Notes under the pieces: generated by a model
Told to the model about the DNA's origin: nothing
The model's database searches: none
Seen by the model: the letters and a program-made list of their open reading frames with translations, nothing else
Assembly: GCA_023415575.1 (NCBI GenBank)
Contig: JAEZKF010000054.1
Coordinates: 1-19,859 of the forward strand
DNA: 19,859 bases
Source: Bacillota bacterium
GTDB lineage: Bacteria > Bacillota > Clostridia > Oscillospirales > Ruminococcaceae
Reading direction: 5' to 3'
Shown: in pieces, positions 14,471 to 19,859 of the stretch
How positions within the stretch are numbered: the first letter of the stretch is position 1
Layout of the letters: every line of letters starts with the position of its first letter
Made by a program: the position numbers and the translations under genes

Positions 14471-14794
14471 TTACTTCTTTTTACAGACAGTGTTCCCTAG
14501 AATCAGCATGGGGATGGCAGGGAGGATGAGAAGGGCCATCCATATGTACATAACTGTTGTGTTTGTAAAGTTAAACTCCAATATCAGCCCGATAATATAA
14601 ACTACGGTTATAAACAGTAAGCCTGCCCCCATGGTTAAGCACAGCTTTTTCTCATCGTATCTATCTTTTTCCTCGGGGCTTAATAGATTATAGCCCGAAA
14701 TAAAGCCGCCGCCCCTGCCCGATAGAAGGACTATAGACATTATTGCCATGATGATTCCGCATACCCATAGGACTATTTTAAGCCATAACTCCAT
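14471..14794 (-). CDS. DUF3784 small membrane protein
   Basis: A 107-residue membrane protein with three hydrophobic segments, about residues 5-24, 51-73 and 79-101. The conserved DUF3784 motif sits between the first two: SGRGGGFISGYNLLSPEEKDR followed by YDEKKLC. The family is widespread in Firmicutes and has no known function. ATG follows AGGAGA by seven bases. It lies 21 bases downstream of the GNAT gene and shares almost the same ribosome-site context (TACAACATGGA), so the two are probably one transcript from the promoter at 15365-15393. Confidence 0.88.
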   Translation of the reverse strand: MELWLKIVLWVCGIIMAIMSIVLLSGRGGGFISGYNLLSPEEKDRYDEKKLCLTMGAGLLFITVVYIIGLILEFNFTNTTVMYIWMALLILPAIPMLILGNTVCKKK

Positions 14795-14815
14795 GTTGTA
14801 ATCTCCTTCTCCTTG

Positions 14816-15322
14816 TTACTCCTTAATGCGGGCGTACATCTTCATATCCTCGACCTTGCCGTTTTTCACTGCGTTGCATCGCAAGGTGCCCTCGCAGGTA
14901 AAACCCGCCTTTTCTAAGACGCGGCAGGATGCCTTGTTAAAGGCAAAGGGCTCTGCAAAGATGCGGATGATGTCACTATTGTTAAAGACATATTCACAAG
15001 CCTTTTGCACCGCTATCGTGCTGATGCCCTTGCCCCAATACTCCTCGGCGACATAGTAGCCCATCTCGGCGGTAAAGCGGTGGATGTTCTGCTGCCGAAA
15101 TACCCCGATGCTGCCTACGGCCCTGTCGTCTACCGTAATCGCCCATGCAAAGACGCTGTCCTTGGGGGAGTCAAGCATCGCTGTGATGTACTCCTTTGCA
15201 TCCGCTTCCGTGTAAGGGTAGGGCAGGCCGTCCCTTAGATTATCCAGAACCTTTTTGTTGCTGATTGCATGCGCCAAATCTGCAGCGTCGCTTAACTGCC
15301 ATGCGCGAATGGCTACCTCCAT
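14816..15322 (-). CDS. GNAT-family N-acetyltransferase, RimJ/RimL-like
   Basis: A 168-residue acetyltransferase that moves an acetyl group from acetyl-CoA to an amine, on an unknown substrate. The fold is visible: an N-terminal AIRAWQLSDAADLAHAI segment, central AVGSIGVF strand, EMGYYVAEEYWGKGIST with the acetyl-CoA loop around residues 87-103, and the C-terminal FAFNKASCRVLEKAGFTCEG typical of the Acetyltransf_3 (RimJ/RimL) branch. These act on ribosomal protein N-termini, antibiotics or other amines, so no specific role is assigned. ATG 15322 is seven bases after AGGAGGT. It is the first gene of a two-gene unit with DUF3784. Confidence 0.92.
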   Translation of the reverse strand: MEVAIRAWQLSDAADLAHAISNKKVLDNLRDGLPYPYTEADAKEYITAMLDSPKDSVFAWAITVDDRAVGSIGVFRQQNIHRFTAEMGYYVAEEYWGKGISTIAVQKACEYVFNNSDIIRIFAEPFAFNKASCRVLEKAGFTCEGTLRCNAVKNGKVEDMKMYARIKE

Positions 15323-15364
15323 GTTGTATACCTCCTTATGTCTGTCTCAAGTTGATTGTCCCTT

Positions 15365-15393
15365 AATATACATCAGTTTCCGTAATTTTGCAA
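15365..15393 (-). promoter_or_regulatory. Promoter of the GNAT-DUF3784 unit
   Basis: On the minus strand TTGCAA (15393-15388), 17-base spacer and TATATT (15370-15365), about 40 bases upstream of the GNAT start. Confidence 0.75.
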
Positions 15394-15443
15394 CCCGTTT
15401 TTCGATATAAATCTCAGGCTAAACTGTTATGGCCTGATACAGC

Positions 15444-15472
15444 TTGTCGGAAACGAGAATAAATGGTATATT
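15444..15472 (+). promoter_or_regulatory. Promoter of the VOC gene
   Basis: TTGTCG (15444-15449), 17-base spacer and TATATT (15467-15472), giving a leader of about 130 bases in which no known riboswitch is recognised. It faces away from the GNAT promoter 50 bases to the left. Confidence 0.6.
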
Positions 15473-15606
15473 TTAATGAGATACACAATTAATTCCGCTC
15501 GCCGGTCAATGTAGAAGGGCAAGCAAAACAGGATGTCGGATTTATACAATCAAATACCGGCAACGTCAAGTAAACTGAAATCAAAGACTATCATGGAGGA
15601 CTGCAT

Positions 15607-16020
15607 ATGTTAATTCCGTATCTATCCTTTTGCGGCAACTGCGAGGAGGCATTCAATCTTTACATCTCTGCCTTCGGCGGAGAGATCAGGTACCTATCCC
15701 GTTTTACAGCCGAGACGGGTACCCCTGACAAGGTCGGCAAGGTCATGCACGTCGAGGCGCTTGTCGAGGATAGCGTGATTTCGGGCGCTGATAACCGCAC
15801 ACCGGAGGAGATGGCAAATAGCAACAATAACTTTATGCTGATGGTTCACTGTGCCTCAAGGCAGGAAGCTGAACGGTATATTGATAAGCTTTCCGAGGGC
15901 GGGCAGGTCATTCAGCGGCTGATGCCCCATCCGCCGCCGGATGATGACGGTATGGGCGCGCTTGTTCAGGATAAGTTCGGCTACCAGTGGTGCTTTACGG
16001 CCCCGAATGATTTGAAGTGA
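15607..16020 (+). CDS. VOC-family protein, PhnB/glyoxalase-like
   Basis: A 137-residue cytosolic protein of the vicinal-oxygen-chelate superfamily, PhnB-like branch (often mislabelled 3-demethylubiquinone methyltransferase). Features are the N-terminal PYLSFCGNCEEAFNLYISAFG, the VMHVEALVEDSVISGAD strand pair, a polar mid-region and the ending GALVQDKFGYQWCFTAP, where family members place metal or ligand residues. Substrate is unknown; members include dioxygenases, isomerases and resistance proteins. ATG 15607 follows GGAGG by about seven bases. It is transcribed alone and followed by a terminator. Confidence 0.9.
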   Translation: MLIPYLSFCGNCEEAFNLYISAFGGEIRYLSRFTAETGTPDKVGKVMHVEALVEDSVISGADNRTPEEMANSNNNFMLMVHCASRQEAERYIDKLSEGGQVIQRLMPHPPPDDDGMGALVQDKFGYQWCFTAPNDLK

Positions 16021-16080
16021 GTGGTGCGGGGTTGAGATATCCCTCGTAAACACCTGACAGCAATGTTTATCAAATAGAAG

Positions 16081-16114
16081 AGGACACCTCGAGTGGCGGG
16101 GTGTCCTTTTTGCG
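16081..16114 (+). terminator. Terminator of the VOC gene
   Basis: AGGACACC (16081-16088) pairs with GGTGTCCT (16100-16107), followed by TTTTTG. Confidence 0.85.
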
Positions 16115-16170
16115 TAGTTATTGGTGTAGGATATTTCATTAAGCTTGCAATGCTTTAAAGTCTTTTCAAA

Positions 16171-16240
16171 TACACCTCATCAGTCAGCCTTCGGCTGACA
16201 GCTTCTCCTCAAAGGAGAAGCCGTTTTATAGCCTTCTCCT
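16171..16240. repeat. Double-hairpin intergenic repeat
   Basis: Two hairpins stand side by side: GTCAGCC-TTC-GGCTGAC (16183-16199) and GCTTCTCCT-CAA-AGGAGAAGC (16201-16221), preceded by CACCTCATCA. A further CCTTCTCC copy lies at 16232-16239. The layout matches a short dispersed repeat I recall from many gut Clostridia (CCTCATC, then an inverted repeat, then a CTTCTCC/GGAGAAG hairpin). No T tract follows either hairpin, so it is not simply a terminator. Family identity is from memory and needs a genome-wide search. Confidence 0.55.
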
Positions 16241-16250
16241 GCTGAAATTA

Positions 16251-16394
16251 AGTGACACCGTATGGAACAAGACGAAAAAAACCATTATTAAGAAAGGACT
16301 TCCTTTAGCTGTGGAAGTAATAAAGGATATCGCAACAGCGATTATAACTGCAAGTATGCAAGCTACGCTACTAGGCATAAACCCTACTACATAG
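16251..16394 (+). pseudogene. Start-less open frame, probable gene remnant
   Basis: An open frame read from 16251 to a TAG at 16392-16394 encodes about 47 residues, with basic VWNKTKKTIIKKGLPLA followed by an amphipathic or hydrophobic stretch ending in GINPTT. The composition looks protein-like and it is followed at once by a good terminator. The frame has no ATG, GTG or TTG start with a ribosome site, and its 5' side runs into the double-hairpin repeat. The simplest reading is a small gene whose start was lost when the repeat inserted. I recognise no family. Confidence 0.35.
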
Positions 16395-16395
16395 C

Positions 16396-16431
16396 AAAAA
16401 GGACCCAAACCCTCAGGTTTAGGTCCTTTTT
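16396..16431 (+). terminator. Terminator after the remnant frame
   Basis: AAAAAGGACC-C-AAACC (16396-16411) pairs with GGTTT-A-GGTCCTTTTT (16416-16431) with one mismatch. On the minus strand it can also end the tRNA-Ser transcript. Confidence 0.85.
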
Positions 16432-16445
16432 CGTTTGTTCTGCCT

Positions 16446-16533
16446 TGGCGGAGAGTCAGGGATTCGAACCCTGGAGACCTTTCGGTCTACAGCATTTCGA
16501 GTGCTGCACCTTCGACCACTCGGACAACTCTCC
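16446..16533 (-). tRNA. tRNA-Ser, anticodon CGA
   Basis: A complete class II tRNA: acceptor GGAGAGT/ACTCTCC, D arm, anticodon stem GCAGCA/TGCTGT around loop CTCGAAA (anticodon CGA, reading UCG), long variable arm GACC-GAAA-GGTC, T arm CAGGG-TTCGAAT-CCCTG and discriminator G. The 3' CCA is encoded (16448-16446). Confidence 0.96.
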
Positions 16534-16557
16534 ATATTCGTTTATGAACGCTTTAGT

Positions 16558-16586
16558 ATTATATCAAAACAAGCGGATAAAGTCAA
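16558..16586 (-). promoter_or_regulatory. Promoter of tRNA-Ser
   Basis: On the minus strand TTGACT (16586-16581), 17-base spacer and TATAAT (16563-16558), 25 bases before the tRNA 5' end. Confidence 0.85.
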
Positions 16587-16627
16587 TGCCCGTGGGGGAT
16601 GGGTGGGGTAATCTTCCTGATATAAAC

Positions 16628-16657
16628 AAGCGGCGCAGCCAAAAGGCTGCGCCGCTT
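16628..16657 (-). terminator. Terminator of ppdK
   Basis: A 13-bp GC-rich stem (16657-16645 with 16640-16628, four-base loop TTTT on the minus strand) is followed by a short T-rich stretch, GTTTATATC, about 34 bases after the ppdK stop. Confidence 0.85.
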
Positions 16658-16690
16658 TGCTTATCGTTTTCGCTTTATGCGAATCAAATC

Positions 16691-19321
16691 TTAGCGGGGG
16701 TTCTTGATAGCTGCCTGAGCTGCTGCAAGGCGTGCAATCGGCACACGGAAGGGCGAGCAGGAGACATAGGTCAGGCCGATATCATGGCAGAACATGATGG
16801 TGGAGGGATCTCCGCCGTGCTCACCGCAGATACCGAGCTTGATGTCGGGACGGGTCTGCTTGCCGAGCTCTGCTGCCATCTTAACCAGCTTGCCAACGCC
16901 AACCTGGTCGAGCTTTGCAAACGGATCGCTCTCGTAGATCTTCTTGTCGTAGTACGCATCCAGGAACTTGCCTGCATCGTCACGAGAGAAGCCGAAGGTC
17001 ATCTGGGTGAGGTCGTTGGTGCCGAAGCTGAAGAACTCGGCTTCCTTCGCAATCTCATCCGCAGTCAGAGCTGCACGCGGAATCTCGATCATGGTACCAA
17101 CCTTGTACTCAAGGGTTACGCCGGCGTTTGCAATGATTGCATCGGCGGTCTTGGTTACCACGTTCTTAACGTACTGGAGCTCCTTGATTTCGCCAACCAG
17201 CGGAATCATGATCTCGGGAACGATGTTCCAATCGGGATGATTCTTCTTAACGTTAATAGCAGCCTCGATAACCGCTGTGGTCTGCATCTCGGCAATCTCA
17301 GGATAGGAAACAGCCAGACGGCAGCCGCGGTGACCCATCATCGGGTTAAACTCATGCAGAGAAGAAATAACCTGCTTGAGCTCGGGAACAGTCTTGTTGA
17401 GCTCTTTTGCAAGGTTTGCAATGTCCTCCTCATCGGTGGGCAGGAACTCATGCAGCGGCGGGTCGAGGAAACGGATGGTTACGGGGTGACCGCCCAGTGC
17501 CTCATACAGGGCCTCGAAGTCGCCTCTCTGCATCGGCAGGAGCTTAGCAAGTGCCTTACGGCGCTGATCTTCGTTATCAGCAACGATCATCTCACGCATT
17601 GCTGCGATTCTATCGCCCTCAAAGAACATGTGCTCGGTACGGCACAGACCGATACCCTCAGCGCCGAACTCGGCAGCCTTCTTAGCATCTGCAGGGGTAT
17701 CAGCGTTGGTGCGGATCTTGAGCTGACGGTACTCGTCTGCCCAAGCCATCAGGCGGCCGAAGTAGCCGGAGATGGAAGCCTCAACGGTGGGAATCGCTTC
17801 GCCGTAAATCTTACCGGTAGAGCCATCAAGGGAGATGTAGTCGCCCTCTTTGATGGTCTTGCCGCCAAGGGTAAACTGCTTATTCTCTTCGTCCATCTTG
17901 ATGTCGCCGCAGCCGGATACACAGCAGGTGCCCATGCCGCGCGCAACAACTGCTGCGTGGGAGGTCATACCGCCGCGAACGGTCAGGATACCCTGCGAGC
18001 AGTGCATACCCTCAATGTCCTCAGGAGAGGTTTCAAGACGGCAGAGAATTACCTTCTCACCGCGCTGTGCCCACTCAACAGCATCATCGGCGGTGAATAC
18101 CACGCGGCCGCAGGCAGCGCCCGGAGAAGCGGGAAGAGCAGAACCAATCGGAGTAGCCTTCTTGAGTGCAGCAGCGTCAAACTGCGGATGCAGCAGAGCA
18201 TCAAGCTGCTTGGGGTCAACCATCAAAACAGCTTCCTTGCTGGAGATCATACCCTCGTCAACAAGGTCGCAAGCAATCTTGAGGGCAGCCGCAGCGGTTC
18301 TCTTGCCGTTACGGGTCTGAAGCATGTACAGCTTCTTGTCCTCAATGGTGAACTCCATATCCTGCATGTCGCGGTAGTGGTTCTCAAGGATACCGCAAAT
18401 CTTTACAAACTGATTATATGCCTCGGGCATAACCTCGGCAAGCTGGTCGATGCTGGAGGGAGTGCGAACGCCTGCAACAACGTCCTCGCCCTGTGCGTTC
18501 ATTAAGAACTCACCATACAGCTTCTTCTCACCGGTTGCGGGGTTACGGGTAAAGGCAACACCGGTACCGGAGGTCTCGCCCATGTTGCCGAATACCATCA
18601 TCTGTACGTTAACGGCAGTACCCCAAGAGGAGGGAATGTCGTTCATACGGCGATAATAGATAGCACGGGGGTTATCCCAGGAACGGAATACCGCCATTAC
18701 AGCGCCCATGAGCTGCTCAATGGGGTCGGAGGGGAAGTCAACGCCCTTTGCACGCTTGTATTCAGCCTTAAACTTAACAACCAGCTCTTTGAGGTCCTCG
18801 GTGGTCATCTCGGTGTCGAGAGTAATGCCTCTCTTCTCCTTGAGCTCATCGATAAGCTCCTCAAAGTACTTCTTGCCAACCTCCATAACAACATCCGAAT
18901 ACATCTGGATGAAGCGGCGGTAGGAGTCGTATGCAAAACGGGGGTTGTTGGTCAGCTTTGCAAAGCCTTCCACTACCTCGTCATTCATACCGAGGTTGAG
19001 GATGGTGTCCATCATACCGGGCATCGAAGCGCGAGCACCGGAACGAACCGAAACAAGCAGCGGGTTACTGGGGTCGCCGAATTTCTTGCCGGAAATCTTC
19101 TCAAGCTCGGCGATGTTCTTTAAAATCTCCGCCTTGATTTCGTCATTGATCTTCTGACCGTCAGCATAATACTGGGTGCAGGCCTCTGTGGTAACAGTAA
19201 AGCCCTGAGGAACGGGAAGCCCGAGGTTGGTCATCTCTGCAAGGTTTGCACCTTTTCCGCCCAGCAGCTCACGCATGTTACCATTGCCCTCTGAAAAGAG
19301 ATAAACATACTTTTTGCTCAC
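16691..19321 (-). CDS. ppdK: Pyruvate, phosphate dikinase
   Basis: An 876-residue cytosolic enzyme interconverting pyruvate, ATP and phosphate with phosphoenolpyruvate, AMP and pyrophosphate; in anaerobes it often runs in glycolysis. The N-terminal nucleotide-binding domain has GGKGANLAEM and GFTVTTEAC. The swivelling phosphohistidine is H455 in GGMTSHAAVVARG, and the C-terminal PEP/pyruvate domain carries LCRTEHMFF and GICGEHGGDP with catalytic C832. H455 is at the same number as in the Clostridium symbiosum enzyme and the length (876 against 874) is nearly equal. The start is GTG 19321, nine bases after GGGAGGT; the TTG at 19339 lies before that site. A 686-residue antisense frame is a shadow. 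It has its own promoter and a long leader. Confidence 0.97.
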   Translation of the reverse strand: MSKKYVYLFSEGNGNMRELLGGKGANLAEMTNLGLPVPQGFTVTTEACTQYYADGQKINDEIKAEILKNIAELEKISGKKFGDPSNPLLVSVRSGARASMPGMMDTILNLGMNDEVVEGFAKLTNNPRFAYDSYRRFIQMYSDVVMEVGKKYFEELIDELKEKRGITLDTEMTTEDLKELVVKFKAEYKRAKGVDFPSDPIEQLMGAVMAVFRSWDNPRAIYYRRMNDIPSSWGTAVNVQMMVFGNMGETSGTGVAFTRNPATGEKKLYGEFLMNAQGEDVVAGVRTPSSIDQLAEVMPEAYNQFVKICGILENHYRDMQDMEFTIEDKKLYMLQTRNGKRTAAAALKIACDLVDEGMISSKEAVLMVDPKQLDALLHPQFDAAALKKATPIGSALPASPGAACGRVVFTADDAVEWAQRGEKVILCRLETSPEDIEGMHCSQGILTVRGGMTSHAAVVARGMGTCCVSGCGDIKMDEENKQFTLGGKTIKEGDYISLDGSTGKIYGEAIPTVEASISGYFGRLMAWADEYRQLKIRTNADTPADAKKAAEFGAEGIGLCRTEHMFFEGDRIAAMREMIVADNEDQRRKALAKLLPMQRGDFEALYEALGGHPVTIRFLDPPLHEFLPTDEEDIANLAKELNKTVPELKQVISSLHEFNPMMGHRGCRLAVSYPEIAEMQTTAVIEAAINVKKNHPDWNIVPEIMIPLVGEIKELQYVKNVVTKTADAIIANAGVTLEYKVGTMIEIPRAALTADEIAKEAEFFSFGTNDLTQMTFGFSRDDAGKFLDAYYDKKIYESDPFAKLDQVGVGKLVKMAAELGKQTRPDIKLGICGEHGGDPSTIMFCHDIGLTYVSCSPFRVPIARLAAAQAAIKNPR

Positions 19322-19535
19322 TATGGTTCTACCTCCCAAAAAAATATGCGGTATATATCTATTTGCTCACAGAGCGTAAGCGCATAAATATCCGCCGGAC
19401 TACAAACCTGCAAGGAATCTCAGCTGCAGTCCGAACCAAAACTACCGTGTTCGCCCGACGCCTTGTCCATTAAGGCGTCAAGCCAGCTTTTCTACTGATA
19501 TTTTGGCACACAAATAACACTTGATACAAAAGCAT
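19322..19535 (-). promoter_or_regulatory. Long structured 5' leader of ppdK
   Basis: The predicted transcript has about 210 untranslated bases. They include a hairpin GACGCCTT/AAGGCGTC (19479-19472 with 19464-19457) and a larger fold in which CGGACTGCA pairs in two blocks with TGCAG and AGTCCG (about 19433-19387). No known riboswitch class is recognised and no U-tract terminator is seen. Regulatory function is only suggested by length and folding potential. Confidence 0.4.
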
Positions 19536-19541
19536 CAACTT

Positions 19542-19570
19542 ATTATATCAAATCGATTTGATTATTTCCA
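19542..19570 (-). promoter_or_regulatory. ppdK promoter with embedded palindromic operator
   Basis: On the minus strand TGGAAA (19570-19565), 17-base spacer and TATAAT (19547-19542). The spacer is almost filled by the perfect palindrome ATCAAATCGATTTGAT (19547-19562). A second pair of the same half-sites, TTGAT and ATCAA, lies downstream at 19537-19521. A repressor binding between -35 and -10 would block transcription; its identity is unknown. Confidence 0.55.
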
Positions 19571-19650
19571 TATTAATTTTTAATTTATTGTTAATTTGGC
19601 AATGTAGGGTGATTAATCCGCCCTGTGATGCTGAAATCCAATCAAAAATG

Positions 19651-19683
19651 ATGCAAAAAGCGGCCGCCGTCACCGGCAGCCGC
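19651..19683 (-). terminator. Terminator of the glutamine synthetase gene
   Basis: On the minus strand GCGGCTGCCG and CGGCGGCCGC form a 10-bp stem (loop GTGA, one G-T pair) followed by TTTTTGC, nine bases after the stop codon. Confidence 0.9.
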
Positions 19684-19691
19684 CTGATATG

Positions 19692-19859
19692 TTAGGCATA
19701 AAACAGCAAATCCTCATAAGTGGGGAAGGGCCAGTACTTCTTTGCAACAATGTACTCCAGCTCGTCGGCGACAGCCCGCAGGTCGTTCATGGCGGGAATC
19801 ACCGTATCTCTGCAGTAGCAGGAAAGCGTAAAGACGTTTCCCTCGTGGCTCTTCATCTC
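19692..19859 (-). CDS. glnN: Glutamine synthetase type III, C-terminal end (partial)
   Basis: The last 55 residues of a protein whose remainder lies beyond the window edge. The frame runs through YCRDTVIPAMNDLRAVADELE and ends KKYWPFPTYEDLLFYA, the distinctive C-terminus of type III glutamine synthetases (GlnN), which are about 700 residues long and common in Clostridia and Bacteroidetes. The enzyme joins ammonia to glutamate using ATP. It is followed by its own terminator and reads in the same direction as ppdK but separately from it. The annotation rests on this short but characteristic tail. Confidence 0.85.
   Translation of the reverse strand, partial: EMKSHEGNVFTLSCYCRDTVIPAMNDLRAVADELEYIVAKKYWPFPTYEDLLFYA

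Noticed and set aside
16226..16408. 60-codon hydrophobic minus-strand frame
   Set aside because: It starts with TTG inside a terminator stem and is the complement of the plus-strand remnant; no ribosome site.
16445..18505. 686-codon open frame on the plus strand opposite ppdK
   Set aside because: It is antisense to the highly conserved ppdK and begins inside tRNA-Ser. The long frame follows from the codon bias of ppdK, and no domain or ribosome site supports it.
1..19859. CRISPR array, transposase, integrase or prophage genes
   Set aside because: No regularly spaced repeat series and no product of these classes was found on either strand.

Overview
The window looks like chromosome of a gut-type Firmicute, most likely class Clostridia (Oscillospiraceae/Ruminococcaceae-like). 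This is inferred from a tryptophan T-box leader on trpE, AGGAGG ribosome sites, near-consensus sigma-A promoters with 17-bp spacers, a pyruvate phosphate dikinase closest in layout to the clostridial enzyme, and the end of a type III glutamine synthetase. No phage module, transposase, CRISPR array or integrase was seen, and most content is housekeeping or ordinary accessory genes.

Layout. 1-386 is a gene-free block of hairpins and a direct repeat. trpE (387-1850, minus) lies behind a Trp-specific T-box riboswitch (2044-2327) and its promoter. Then on the plus strand come a Nudix hydrolase, a KtrB/TrkH potassium channel subunit and an MscS-type mechanosensitive channel. Next is a broken LytTR-DUF3021 pair (5823-6229), preceded by a promoter and a 21-bp-phased direct repeat. 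A small membrane protein of unknown function (6436-6936, minus) follows, then about 0.9 kb without a convincing gene but with inverted repeats.

7905-11963 encodes a complete multiple-monosaccharide ABC importer: lipoprotein ChvE, double ATPase MmsA/GguA and permease MmsB/GguB. It has an internal hairpin after chvE and a strong terminator at the end. 12124-13227 is a tight three-gene operon (TetR regulator, zinc-ribbon protein, TfoX C-terminal-domain protein) with a palindromic operator on its promoter. A NERD-domain protein with a C-terminal topoisomerase-type zinc finger follows. A minus-strand GNAT/DUF3784 pair and a plus-strand PhnB-like VOC protein come next, then a repeat, a gene remnant and tRNA-Ser(CGA). 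The right end is ppdK (minus) with a palindromic promoter and a long structured leader, and the 3' end of glnN (minus).

Several starts were moved from the longest reading frame to the codon 7-9 bases after a clear ribosome site (ktrB, mscS, lytTR, chvE, the NERD gene, ppdK). No strong candidate for an entirely new system was found. The best leads are the collapsed LytTR-DUF3021 locus with its likely operator, the TetR/zinc-ribbon/TfoX_C operon, the palindromic control sites at chvE and ppdK, and the repeat-like intergenic elements.
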